Below, piece by piece: positions 17,645-26,374 of a stretch of DNA of 64,000 nt. The number at the start of each line of letters is the position of its first letter. The stretch's first letter is position 1. This DNA is from Hyphomicrobiales bacterium. GTDB lineage: Bacteria > Pseudomonadota > Alphaproteobacteria > Rhizobiales > Rhizobiaceae. Below the pieces are notes generated by a model. It was not told where the DNA came from and did no database searches. It saw only the letters and a list, made by a program, of their open reading frames with translations. The translations under genes and the position numbers were made by a program. The stretch is taken from assembly GCA_002401155.1 (NCBI GenBank), contig NVSG01000001.1, positions 372,001 through 436,000 on the forward strand, given 5' to 3'.

Positions 17645-17773
17645 GTAGACAAGAGAGACTAGAACGCTTGAGCGATTCGAAGAAAAGCGAATGCATTATA
17701 GTATTTTCCAATCATTAACCATTCTCTGTTCTTATTTGAGTAATCGGATTTTGCAATGGATACTGTTGGGGCT

Positions 17774-18724
17774 ATGAACAGAAATACTTTTCTCGCGTGG
17801 AATATTCGCGCTAAAAACAAATTTTTGACAATCGCAATATTGGGAGTTTTACCCCTCGCAGGCTGCACATCTAGTGGCCTCACCGGTCTGACCGACGATA
17901 TGGAGGCTTCTTCCTCATATAAGCCTGCCCAGCAAGCAACCTATAGCAGCTCTTACCAAACCAGATCATTGGCCCCCATCGCATCGGGCCCCACTAAATT
18001 GGGACCACCGCGAAAACTACCAATGAGTGCACCGGCGAACCAGTCAATGAGCCAATCAACGAGAATGGCCAGCGTCAACGGAGCAATGCACGATGGCTCC
18101 TCTATACAGCCTCAAGCTTATGGCAGCATTGAGAACACCGAAGAAAGCCGCGCCGAACAACGCATCGCGCGACTGTTTCCAACCATAGAACATGGCACAT
18201 GCAAAAATGGCTGGGGCATACAGGCCCAAAAACTGGATCACTACCGCTACAATCCGGGCGACCCTTATTATATTGAAATTCGCATGAGAAACACGCCACC
18301 TCTTCCCATCGGCCACACCTATACAGCCTATGGCCGGCTGGATGCTAAAGGGAACAAGCTGGACGAACATCTCGTCATGCTGGCGCCCGTTGGCGGTTTC
18401 GCCGGCGCAGGCATTGCCGGTGCCATACCGATGCCGTCAAGAATGATGCCACAAAAAACTGATTGCAAAGCAAAGCCCAAGGCCGCTTACCGCGTATCTT
18501 TGAGCGCCGTTCAGTATGAAAAATTACTGATCGAGGTCAAACAGGCTAAAATCGACAAACCAAAATACCACCTGTTTGCCTATAACTGCAATCACTTCAC
18601 ATCAAGAATTTCTGAATCCGTAGGCATACGGACACCAAGCAATAAATACACCTCGTCCCTCACCTATATGTATGATATCATTAAAGAAAATGAGGGCTGG
18701 GACTATAAAAGAGAACGCGGCTAG
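17774..18724 (+). CDS. lipoprotein with C-terminal NCNHF motif (papain-like fold suspected)
   Basis: A 316-residue exported lipoprotein: hydrophobic N-terminus and lipobox LPLAGC with Cys at residue 31. Residues about 35-125 are low-complexity, rich in Ser, Ala, Pro and Gln, likely a flexible linker. The C-terminal half has HTYTAYGRLD (His181) and later FAYNCNHFTSRISES with Cys272. A His early and an Asn-Cys-Asn-x-Phe motif late recall the circularly permuted papain-like folds (LRAT, PPPDE, Lnb-like), in which Cys and His are catalytic. The assignment is by motif only. An in-frame ATG at 17756 is a possible earlier start. The half-palindrome TTAACCAT at 17715 lies upstream. Confidence 0.65.
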   Translation: MNRNTFLAWNIRAKNKFLTIAILGVLPLAGCTSSGLTGLTDDMEASSSYKPAQQATYSSSYQTRSLAPIASGPTKLGPPRKLPMSAPANQSMSQSTRMASVNGAMHDGSSIQPQAYGSIENTEESRAEQRIARLFPTIEHGTCKNGWGIQAQKLDHYRYNPGDPYYIEIRMRNTPPLPIGHTYTAYGRLDAKGNKLDEHLVMLAPVGGFAGAGIAGAIPMPSRMMPQKTDCKAKPKAAYRVSLSAVQYEKLLIEVKQAKIDKPKYHLFAYNCNHFTSRISESVGIRTPSNKYTSSLTYMYDIIKENEGWDYKRERG

Positions 18725-18848
18725 TTCGTAAATTTGCTTGAAATTCCTCTCCTTTGCCGGAGTTTCAATTCATAACTGGGCATAACCTGCTGGGACCAGC
18801 TAGAAACGAGTACCAAGACATGTCATCGTCTGTGAAGGGGCGCCGCTT

Positions 18849-18863
18849 TGTTTGTAACAAACA
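18849..18863. promoter_or_regulatory. 15-base palindrome, candidate operator
   Basis: TGTTTGT and ACAAACA flank a single A, a perfect inverted repeat ending 30 bases before the start codon of the Cys-repeat protein gene. The size and symmetry fit a dimeric repressor site overlapping a promoter or leader. There is no T-run, so a terminator is unlikely. Confidence 0.4.
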
Positions 18864-18893
18864 GAGCAAGAATTCGACGAATTCGGAGGCAGT

Positions 18894-20495
18894 ATGACTT
18901 TCATCTCAAGCCATCTTTCAGGCCGTTTATCATCAATCATTTTGAAAATTATTGTTGTGGTTCTTGTGAACCTGTCGCTGTTTGTTTTTCAAGCAAATGC
19001 AAAAACATCGGGCCACAACTCGGCCAGCGACACTTCCAACCTGATTCAGACGGCCCAAACGCGGCTCTGTAACCTCCCCAGAGTAATGATCAATGGCGTT
19101 TGCAGGCGCCCTATCCGGTTAAAATGTCGGGTCGGTGGTCGCCCATGTGCAAAAGGCAATGCGGCGCAAAACCCTGCCAATCTACGGAGACCCGATAAAT
19201 TAAGAAGGCCTATCCGAAGATGCCTCCCGCCGAGTAAAATTATCAATGGTCGCTGTACTCCGCCTGCCTTAGTACTAAAATCTGCCCGATGCAGCCCGCC
19301 GAGCAAGATCATTAATCGTAACTGCGTTCTACCTAATCCGATTAAAAGGAAACTCAAATGCGGCCCACATAAGAAACGGGTCAATGGCCAATGCATTGCA
19401 GCTGGCCAAATACCGGAATGTCCGCGATTTTTCGTACGGGTCAGAGGTAGATGCGAGCGTATTGCGCTGAAAAAAACATGCCCACCATCAGAAGCACTGA
19501 TCGGTAATCGCTGCGTTCCGCTCGCCGTCGCAGTAAAATGCCTTCCGCCTCTTGTGCGCATTGACGGTAAATGCATCAGCATCAATATCATTGCACCGCC
19601 ATGCAAGGCGCCAAAGAAAATTATTGCAGGTAAGTGCCGGCTCCCGGGAGCGGGGTTGTTTCCCGCCAAGTGCAAGTCGCCATTAAAGCGGATCGACGGC
19701 GTCTGTAGATTTCCAAATCTGGGCAATCTATGCATCCCGCCCAAAAAGATGATTGGCGGCGTTTGTAAATCGCCCAATCAGATCGTCTGCGCTCGCCCAA
19801 GAGTTAGCAGAGGTGCCCGTTGTGTTCTGCCCAACCCAAGTTGCCAGATACCATTTGTGCGTTCCCCCATCACCAATCGGTGCTATCTGCCATTTGAAGT
19901 TGAGATCATTCCAGAAGCTGAATGCCGTCCACCATGGTTCTATTCCGAGCGCTCTGGTGGCTGTGCCAAACTTCGCCCACGTCCAAGATCACGCGAAAAC
20001 ATCGTCTGGATACAGTCATGTCTAAACACCTTGGGCTACAGAGCCGGTGTTGAAGATGGAATTTCCGGTCGCCAGACAAGAAGTGCATGGGAAGATTTCC
20101 GCCGTGCCTTCAGCCTCAGGGGTATCGTAGGGTTCGACGATCCAGAAACCCTCGGCGCACTCTTTCGCGAATGTTCGCCAGAGCCCCGCGAAGTAGCGCA
20201 ACCTCGGCCCACGGAAACAGCCGTGGAACCGCCAATTGAAACAGAGGAACCTGCCAGTGACCTCAAATATCGCCAATCCATGTGCGCCACCGGCAAACTC
20301 TATTCCCTGTTGAATGAGACATATGGCGATACAATAAAGCTGGAACAATGTGGTGGCGCCTGCCTGCCAATTCCTGAAGGCATGGCAGAAGCCAACGTGC
20401 GTCGCCTCGAAACAGATCAGGGCATTCGATGGTGCAAGGATTGCGTTAAAATAGGTGACGAGGGCATTTTATGCCCTGTGCCCGCCCTGCAATAG
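18894..20495 (+). CDS. secreted Cys-rich tandem-repeat protein with peptidoglycan-binding-like domain
   Basis: A 533-residue exported protein. Residues about 10-36 are a signal sequence ending in QANA. From about residue 57 to 365 there are roughly thirteen degenerate units of 18-25 residues with the pattern C-x-x-P-x-K-x-I-x-G-x-C followed by a Pro-containing spacer, very rich in Arg and Lys, presumably each closed by a disulfide. Residues about 375-425 (VWIQSCLNTLGYRAGVEDG and beyond) resemble a PG_binding_1 domain. A Pro/Glu linker and a final Cys-containing module follow. GGAGG lies upstream of the ATG. The architecture suggests a cell-wall-associated structural or adhesive protein. No function is known to me. 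Confidence 0.8.
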   Translation: MTFISSHLSGRLSSIILKIIVVVLVNLSLFVFQANAKTSGHNSASDTSNLIQTAQTRLCNLPRVMINGVCRRPIRLKCRVGGRPCAKGNAAQNPANLRRPDKLRRPIRRCLPPSKIINGRCTPPALVLKSARCSPPSKIINRNCVLPNPIKRKLKCGPHKKRVNGQCIAAGQIPECPRFFVRVRGRCERIALKKTCPPSEALIGNRCVPLAVAVKCLPPLVRIDGKCISINIIAPPCKAPKKIIAGKCRLPGAGLFPAKCKSPLKRIDGVCRFPNLGNLCIPPKKMIGGVCKSPNQIVCARPRVSRGARCVLPNPSCQIPFVRSPITNRCYLPFEVEIIPEAECRPPWFYSERSGGCAKLRPRPRSRENIVWIQSCLNTLGYRAGVEDGISGRQTRSAWEDFRRAFSLRGIVGFDDPETLGALFRECSPEPREVAQPRPTETAVEPPIETEEPASDLKYRQSMCATGKLYSLLNETYGDTIKLEQCGGACLPIPEGMAEANVRRLETDQGIRWCKDCVKIGDEGILCPVPALQ

Positions 20496-20498
20496 GTT

Positions 20499-20531
20499 AA
20501 AAAGGCTGCCGGAAATACTGGCAGCCTTTTT
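20499..20531. terminator. bidirectional intrinsic terminator
   Basis: A perfect 12-base inverted repeat, AAAAAGGCTGCC (20499-20510) and GGCAGCCTTTTT (20520-20531), with a nine-base loop. It starts four bases after the stop of the Cys-repeat gene and lies in a tail-to-tail gap, so the A-tract and T-tract let it serve both convergent genes. Confidence 0.9.
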
Positions 20532-20564
20532 CTTTTCATCCTTGTAATTCTCTCGGGAACCAGC

Positions 20565-21419
20565 TTATTGCGTCACGAAATTTCGCCTCGGCGCGGTAAT
20601 CTCAAATGTCCGCACCCCCGGTTGCGGCATAAACATTTCGACGCAGTTGCCCGGCCCATCGATAAACATCCATGGATGGGTAACAAACGTATTGATCGAA
20701 AAGGACTGACCGGGGTTTAGCGCGGTGTATTCCTTCGTTTCACCATCAAAGCCAACCCATAACACGCCGCGATAGCCATCAGATTTATTGACGAATGTCA
20801 TGCTTACCGGCACATCAGAATTCAGCGAAACTTTATTCTTTAGCGTATCGCATGTGGCATGACGTGGGTCAGAATTAGGGCGCGGCAATTCCGGCTTGGT
20901 TCGCTCAGGCTGATTGGCATAAAACCGACAATCACTCAGAAATTTGCCAATCGCCCGAGAACTGCCTCGCAATGGCAAGGTCGTTGTTTTTCCAACCACC
21001 TCATATCGGATACGGCTAAAATCTCTCAAAACATCCCAAAGAGGATCGCTGTTCTTCAGCCGCAATTTAACACCGGCAACGCCTTCGCCACTTTCAGAAA
21101 AAGACGCGGAACCTCGATATTCATCTCGGTAAGAACCTGCAGAAAATCGAATATTTACCCGGGCGCCCTGCTCTAAATTACCAACGGGAGCCGCAAAAAT
21201 CACCTCGGAAGAACCTCGATTGGCGCCAGCAGCACAAGCCCCCGCCAATATGATATTATCGGTTTCAGGCACGCCCACACTGACAGTGGAAGTCTGACGA
21301 TCATTTCTATCCTGATCGCCAAATCGCTCATAGGACCAAACCATATTCTCCTGCCCGCTCGCAGGCCCGGCCAGACACAGAACCAAGGTAACGAAGGAAA
21401 AAGCCCCGAGCAATTTCAT
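20565..21419 (-). CDS. secreted protein, unknown function
   Basis: A 284-residue exported protein with a signal peptide (VTLVLCLAGPASG, cut near residue 22). The body is beta-rich with segments such as DNIILAGACAAGANRGSSEV and NIRFSAGSYRDEYRG. The C-terminal part, about residues 185-284, reads like a small beta domain (PVSMTFVNKSDGYRGVLWVG, QSFSINTFVTHPWMF) reminiscent of VHL beta-type ligand-presenting folds, though this is only a pattern impression. The start at 21419 is chosen for GGGAG eight bases upstream. It converges on the Cys-repeat gene across a strong terminator. Confidence 0.7.
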   Translation of the reverse strand: MKLLGAFSFVTLVLCLAGPASGQENMVWSYERFGDQDRNDRQTSTVSVGVPETDNIILAGACAAGANRGSSEVIFAAPVGNLEQGARVNIRFSAGSYRDEYRGSASFSESGEGVAGVKLRLKNSDPLWDVLRDFSRIRYEVVGKTTTLPLRGSSRAIGKFLSDCRFYANQPERTKPELPRPNSDPRHATCDTLKNKVSLNSDVPVSMTFVNKSDGYRGVLWVGFDGETKEYTALNPGQSFSINTFVTHPWMFIDGPGNCVEMFMPQPGVRTFEITAPRRNFVTQ

Positions 21420-21480
21420 AGTATCAACTCCCATAAAGAATTCATTCGCGCATCGTGGCACAAAGATACCTAGTCAGAAT

Positions 21481-22215
21481 TTATTGTTCGTCTTCATCCC
21501 CGCCAAGCGGAGACAACAGACCCAAATCCTCTAAATCTTCTGGCGTGAACGGATCTTCATCTTCCTGCAATTCATCTGAATCATAGGGAACCGGAACCGA
21601 AAATTTTGCCGGGATTTGCGACTGCAACAATCCAGAGCCGCGCAATTCATCCAGTCCGGGCAAATCTCTCAATTCAGATATCCCGAAATGATCCAGAAAA
21701 TCATCCGTCGTGCCATAAGTAACCGGGCGCCCAGGCGTCCGTCTGCGGCCACGCATCTTAATCCAGCCAGCTTCCATCAGCACGTCCAGCGTACCCTTGG
21801 AAGTTGCCACACCGCGAATATCTTCAAGTTCTGCTCTGGTAGTTGGTTGGTGATAGGCAATTGTCGCCATAACTTCCAACGCCGCGCGAGACAGTTTTTT
21901 GACTACCACCGCTTCGCGTTGCAATAAAAAGCTTAAATCATCAGCGGTACGAAACGCCCAGTTATTGCCGATTTTCACCAGATTAACACCGCGATTGGCG
22001 TAGAGCTGCTGTAATTCGATCATCAGCTCTTCCAGCGCAATATCGTCAGGCAAGCGTTCGCTCAGTGCACGTTCAGATACTGGTTCCGCCGAAGCAAAGA
22101 CAATGGCTTCCACCATGCGTAAATGTTCGTGGCGGGGCCGCACATCGGTGCTGTCACCGCCAGTTGGGTTAAAGGCCACGACATTTGCATCATCTTGTTT
22201 TACAGATTCGCTCAT
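21481..22215 (-). CDS. scpB: segregation and condensation protein B
   Basis: A 244-residue ScpB with two winged-helix domains; the recognised core is LRMVEAIVFASAEPVSERAL near residue 32 and the second-half motif MATIAYHQPTTRAELEDIRGV. ScpB forms a dimer that binds ScpA and completes the SMC condensin complex for chromosome organisation. The C-terminal 40 residues are acidic. Its start overlaps the stop of scpA by four bases (ATGA), so the two subunits are translationally coupled, as expected. Confidence 0.95.
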   Translation of the reverse strand: MSESVKQDDANVVAFNPTGGDSTDVRPRHEHLRMVEAIVFASAEPVSERALSERLPDDIALEELMIELQQLYANRGVNLVKIGNNWAFRTADDLSFLLQREAVVVKKLSRAALEVMATIAYHQPTTRAELEDIRGVATSKGTLDVLMEAGWIKMRGRRRTPGRPVTYGTTDDFLDHFGISELRDLPGLDELRGSGLLQSQIPAKFSVPVPYDSDELQEDEDPFTPEDLEDLGLLSPLGGDEDEQ

Positions 22216-23039
22216 TTTGTTCCTACCGATTTAAGATATAGCGGCGCAAAGGCCTCGTCCTGACGCAGAGCCAATGTTCCCTCACGAACCAGTTCAAGCG
22301 ATGCCGCAAAGGAGCTGGCAATCGCGCTCGCCCGCATGGAGGGATCTGAAATATATTTCAACAAGAACACATCAAGCGGCGTCCAATCGCTCAATTCGCC
22401 CACAAGGCGGGTGAGTATTTCACGCGCCTCAGATAGTGACCAGACATCGCGCTTGGCAATCGTAACCGTTGTAACACTTTGCCTTTGGCGTTGCGCGGCA
22501 TAGGCGGTGAGCAAGTCATAAAGTGTTGCCTTATATTCGCTCCGACTATCCACCAAAATCGCTTCGGGGTTTCCCCTAGCAAAAAAATCACGGCCCAAAC
22601 GGTTCCGATTGACGATCTTGTTACCAGCATCACGCATGGCTTCCAGCCTCCGCAAACGGAAAGCCAGCAATGCCGCCATTTCTTCGCCGCTCAATTCTTC
22701 GTCGTCATCATCGTCAACCGGCAACAACAATTTGGATTTAAGAAACGCAAGCCAAGCCGCCATCACCAGATAATCAGCAGCAAGCTCAATTCGAAGTTCC
22801 CGTAACTCTTCGATAAAAGCCAGATATTGTTCGGCCAGCGCCAGAATGGAAATCTTCGCCAGATCAACTTTTTGGCGGCGGGAAAGGTCAAGCAAAAGCC
22901 CAAGCGGCCCTTCAAACCCTTCCACATCCACAGTCATCTGGAGAGCAGCTGCATCCTCAGCATTTGGTAACTGGTCATGCTTTTCACCGTCCCAAAGGTC
23001 CGGTTCATTGCCAGTATCGTTTTCGCCCTTATTGCTCAC
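22212..23039 (-). CDS. scpA: segregation and condensation protein A
   Basis: A 275-residue kleisin ScpA that bridges the SMC heads. Typical segments are VEGFEGPLGLLLDLSRRQKVDLAKI near residue 40, LAADYLVMAAWLAFLKSKLLLP near residue 93, and a C-terminal winged-helix part. I prefer the GTG start at 23039, with AGGA nine bases upstream, to a TTG six bases earlier. Its stop overlaps scpB; nagZ lies 21 bases upstream on the same strand, giving the cluster nagZ-scpA-scpB known from other rhizobia. Confidence 0.94.
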   Translation of the reverse strand: MSNKGENDTGNEPDLWDGEKHDQLPNAEDAAALQMTVDVEGFEGPLGLLLDLSRRQKVDLAKISILALAEQYLAFIEELRELRIELAADYLVMAAWLAFLKSKLLLPVDDDDDEELSGEEMAALLAFRLRRLEAMRDAGNKIVNRNRLGRDFFARGNPEAILVDSRSEYKATLYDLLTAYAAQRQRQSVTTVTIAKRDVWSLSEAREILTRLVGELSDWTPLDVFLLKYISDPSMRASAIASSFAASLELVREGTLALRQDEAFAPLYLKSVGTK

Positions 23040-23060
23040 AAGCAAATGTCCTGTTTGATT

Positions 23061-24077
23061 CTAGACGAGCGCTGCAAACATGGTTTCATATTCCGCATGC
23101 AGTGCTTCAATATCGCATTCTTCAATTTCACCGAGCAGCTTATCAGCAGCTTTTGTCCGCGCCAGAGCCTTGCCCGATAGTTCTGGACAATGGGCAGCAA
23201 TCTCTGCCACCTCCGCCATTATTCCGTTGCAATGAAGCACACAATCACAGCCTGCCGCAAAAGCTCTCTGCGTTCTGTCAGAGAAATCCCCAGAAAGTGC
23301 GTGCATGGAGAGGTCATCGCTCATAATCAGTCCGTCAAACCCGATAAATCCACGAATAATATCGTTGATGATCATCGAAGATGTGGTCGCCGGAGCATCC
23401 CCGTCGAGTTTCGAATAGACCACATGAGCCGTCATCGCCAAGGGCATATCGTTCAGCGCCTTAAACGGTGCAAAATCCGTCCGCTCCAGCGTGGCCAGAT
23501 CACTATCCACCACCGGCAAATCCTTGTGGCTGTCGGCGCCCGCACGCCCGTGGCCCGGAATATGCTTGATCACCGGCAACACACCGCCCGCCAGCAATCC
23601 TTCACTGGCAGCACGTCCCATCGCTGCAATCGTTTCCACATCAGTGCCATAAGCCCGGTCACCAATCACATCATGCGCCCCTGCAACCGGCACATCAAGC
23701 ACCGGCAGGCAATTCACATTAATGCCAACATCAATCATATCAGCGGCCATCAACCGCGACTGTAACCATGCAGCCCGAAGCCCTGTGGCCTGATCTTTAC
23801 GATAAAGATCACCCAGCTTCTCGCCAGAATAATAATCACGCCAATGGGGCGGACGCATACGGCGCACACGTCCCCCTTCCTGATCAACCAGAATAGGAGC
23901 ATTTCCCCGGCCAACACAGTCACGCATTTCATTGCATAATTCGCGAAGCTGATCGGGATTATCAATATTTCGAGCAAAGACAATAAAGCCCCACGGCTGC
24001 GCATCACGAAAAAACTGTTTTTCATCTGATGTCAGGCGATGACCGGTACAACCGGCGATAAGTGCTTTGATTCTCAT
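23061..24077 (-). CDS. nagZ: beta-N-acetylhexosaminidase
   Basis: A 338-residue glycoside hydrolase family 3 enzyme that removes GlcNAc from anhydro-muropeptides during cytoplasmic peptidoglycan recycling. The family signature KHIPGHGRAGADSHKDLP at residues 171-188 includes the Asp-His dyad; the catalytic Asp should be in GLIMSDDLSMHAL. It has no signal peptide, as expected for NagZ. It sits between the SPOR protein gene (18 bases upstream) and scpA. Confidence 0.95.
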   Translation of the reverse strand: MRIKALIAGCTGHRLTSDEKQFFRDAQPWGFIVFARNIDNPDQLRELCNEMRDCVGRGNAPILVDQEGGRVRRMRPPHWRDYYSGEKLGDLYRKDQATGLRAAWLQSRLMAADMIDVGINVNCLPVLDVPVAGAHDVIGDRAYGTDVETIAAMGRAASEGLLAGGVLPVIKHIPGHGRAGADSHKDLPVVDSDLATLERTDFAPFKALNDMPLAMTAHVVYSKLDGDAPATTSSMIINDIIRGFIGFDGLIMSDDLSMHALSGDFSDRTQRAFAAGCDCVLHCNGIMAEVAEIAAHCPELSGKALARTKAADKLLGEIEECDIEALHAEYETMFAALV

Positions 24078-24095
24078 AGACCAAGAATACCAGTA

Positions 24096-26240
24096 TTACC
24101 GGGTTATGAAACAGCTGCCGCCGGATGATTTAAACTGGGTACAGAAACTGGACGCAGCCTGTTTGGAATTCGCCTGAATGCGAACCCGAAAGAACGTGCC
24201 CTTGCCGGAAACCTGAGCTTCACGGATATCAAACGAGCGACCATTGAGCAGGCTTGGGAAGCGCCGCAGCAAATTTTGATAGGATGCATCCGCCGCTTCA
24301 CGGCTGCGCTGGGAGGATATTTGTATCGCCCACGGACTACTGGCACTTGTTTGAGCCGAAACAGTAGGAGGAATACTGGCAAGCTGGACCGGCGCATCAT
24401 TTCCATTGGAAAATCTCGGTTCAGCCAGCGTCCGGCTTGGTGCCGGAGCTGAAACTCTAACCGGCTTAGGCAAAGGACTTTGTTCAGGAACAGCAATATT
24501 ACCATTCGTCGCAGTCGCCCCATCAATCGGCTCAGGGGTAATATTGACGATTTCCAATGGTGCTTCCGGCTCAGTAAAAACAGCCACTTGCTGCGGTTCG
24601 GCTACAATCTGGGGAGCCGTTTCAACAGTCACAGGAGATTCAACCCGCACGGTTTCTACCTGCTTAGGCGCAACAATGACAGGATCGTTTGCCGTGACAT
24701 TACCAACAAGCGCATCCGATGATGTATCCGTTGGTTGCAAAGCAACAAGAGAACGTCTTGGGCCAGACGCATCTAGCGAAGGTGTCGCGGTTATCAAAGG
24801 CTCTGGCTCAGGCGCAAGGATCGTTCCGTCAGGTTTGACGGTGAAGGTACGCACCCTCCTTGGCGCAATAGCAACAGGGTTCTCCGCTGGTTCACTGAAA
24901 CCTGGCGTCAAACGCTCTTCAAATTTGGGTTCAAGCGCGCTCACTTTGGGAGGTTCATTCGCAGTTTCGGTGCCGGAAAACAAGCGATCCTGAATGCCTT
25001 CTTCCGTATTCCCGGAAATCTCTGCGTAGGAGGCCTTATCCTGATTGGCAATAACAACACCGCCACGATCGTCAGGTTTGATTTTGATATCGCCCGGATC
25101 AGCCATCACAACAATAGGTGCACCATCACCCCGGTCGTTTGAGAAAAATCCATATCCGACGGCAGCAAAACCAGCAAGTAAGGCAATGCCCAAAGCAAGG
25201 GCAGCCATTTTGAAACCACTACGGCGCGGCGGCGTCACCGCAACACCCAATTCATCCGCCGTGGCAAAAGCATCAAACATTGCCGGGTCGCTTAAGTGCT
25301 CCGGTCCAGTTGGTTCACCGCCACCGATATTACTTGGAAACGGCGTGTCGAATTCACCAACAGGAGACGCAACAAACGGGGTTGTTGTCTCCGGTAGAAT
25401 ATCGTTTTGATCAAGCTCGCTTGCAAAGGCAGATTCAAATTCCGCTTCGAGGTTCAATCCGCCATCCGCATCCGCCGCGGTAAATTTCAGATCATCTACC
25501 GCCGCAGCTTGCTGGGCAATTTCTTCAAACTTCGCATCAAAATCATCGCCCAAATCAGCAGGAACACCATCTGCAATGAATGAACCAGTTTTGGGAGCTT
25601 CCACATTTGCAATCGGATCAAGGGCCGGATCAAGGGCCGGATCAAGGGCAAGGGCCTGATCAATAGCCGGATCAACGGAAAAAATTTCGTTGGATGCGAC
25701 ACCGCCAGTAGCCTGCGATGGCACCGCTCCAATAGCAAATTCCTGTGCAACATCAAAATTGTCATGGGGTGCAGGTGCTGCAGCAGTTGCAGTGACCGTG
25801 GTCTTACTAACGAACTCTTCCGCCAGCGTTTCAACTTCCCGCAAACCTGGAATATCTACATCGACCAGCGTAGCCGCTGGCGCTTCAACCGCAGCAGGAA
25901 CATCGAATTCCTGCATCAACTGGCTTTCCAGCGAAGCTTCAAGATCAAAATCATCGGCAGCAGCAATACCACCAGACTGACCAAGCGGCGCCCCAAATGG
26001 CACCTGTGCAGGAACTCCGGAAGGAACGCTCCCCGGCAATGTTCCCGATGCAATATCTGCACTGAAATCAACTTGGGTTTCCGCTTCCATGCCTGCAATT
26101 GGCTCGTTTGTATTTGCTACGAGCTTCGGTGAGACTACGTCAATTGGATTTTCACCCGCGACAATGCGAGCAAGCTCGGCTAGCGGGTCATTACGACTGC
26201 CTGAAACAACCGGTGGATTTTGGTCTGTACGTTCGCTCAT
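24096..26240 (-). CDS. SPOR domain membrane protein
   Basis: A 714-residue single-pass protein. Residues 1-340 are a cytoplasmic, Ala/Asp/Glu/Pro-rich low-complexity region, then a membrane helix near residues 345-367 (MAALALGIALLAGFAAVGYG), a long Pro/Val/Glu-rich periplasmic linker, and a C-terminal SPOR domain at about residues 633-714 (SPWAIQISSQRSREAA and RVRIQANSKQAASSFC). SPOR domains bind septal peptidoglycan lacking stem peptides. Rhizobial versions sit between argS and nagZ exactly as here. The low-complexity region contains a 12-base tandem repeat (25615-25650). A role in division or polar growth is inferred. Confidence 0.9.
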   Translation of the reverse strand: MSERTDQNPPVVSGSRNDPLAELARIVAGENPIDVVSPKLVANTNEPIAGMEAETQVDFSADIASGTLPGSVPSGVPAQVPFGAPLGQSGGIAAADDFDLEASLESQLMQEFDVPAAVEAPAATLVDVDIPGLREVETLAEEFVSKTTVTATAAAPAPHDNFDVAQEFAIGAVPSQATGGVASNEIFSVDPAIDQALALDPALDPALDPIANVEAPKTGSFIADGVPADLGDDFDAKFEEIAQQAAAVDDLKFTAADADGGLNLEAEFESAFASELDQNDILPETTTPFVASPVGEFDTPFPSNIGGGEPTGPEHLSDPAMFDAFATADELGVAVTPPRRSGFKMAALALGIALLAGFAAVGYGFFSNDRGDGAPIVVMADPGDIKIKPDDRGGVVIANQDKASYAEISGNTEEGIQDRLFSGTETANEPPKVSALEPKFEERLTPGFSEPAENPVAIAPRRVRTFTVKPDGTILAPEPEPLITATPSLDASGPRRSLVALQPTDTSSDALVGNVTANDPVIVAPKQVETVRVESPVTVETAPQIVAEPQQVAVFTEPEAPLEIVNITPEPIDGATATNGNIAVPEQSPLPKPVRVSAPAPSRTLAEPRFSNGNDAPVQLASIPPTVSAQTSASSPWAIQISSQRSREAADASYQNLLRRFPSLLNGRSFDIREAQVSGKGTFFRVRIQANSKQAASSFCTQFKSSGGSCFITR
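25615..25650. repeat. 12-base tandem repeat inside SPOR protein gene
   Basis: Three units of GGATCAAGGGCC (last base of the third is A), followed by decayed copies to about 25680. On the coding strand they encode repeated Ala-Leu-Asp-Pro. The repeat keeps frame, so copy-number changes would only lengthen the linker. Confidence 0.8.
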
Positions 26241-26374
26241 TAGACTTAACCTGTTTTCACCCCGAAATATATCGGTACTGCAACCAAAAGCAGAATCACA
26301 CTATCCACCAATGCATTCCAAAAATGGCTGAACAATGATAACTCAAAAAGTGAGCCATCTCAATTGATCAAATA

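Noticed and set aside
17715..17722. TTAACCAT, resembling a CtrA half-site, and the similar ATGGTTAA near 34714
   Set aside because: Eight-base matches are expected by chance and no full TTAA-N7-TTAA site was found at either place.
19046..19777. Long open frame of 243 codons on the minus strand opposite the Cys-repeat gene
   Set aside because: It mirrors the repetitive coding strand, has no SD or signal sequence, and repeats the same period; it is a shadow of the Cys-repeat gene.
25496..25834. Leu/Arg/Pro-rich minus-strand frame within the SPOR gene
   Set aside because: It is the tandem-repeat region read in another frame on the same strand.
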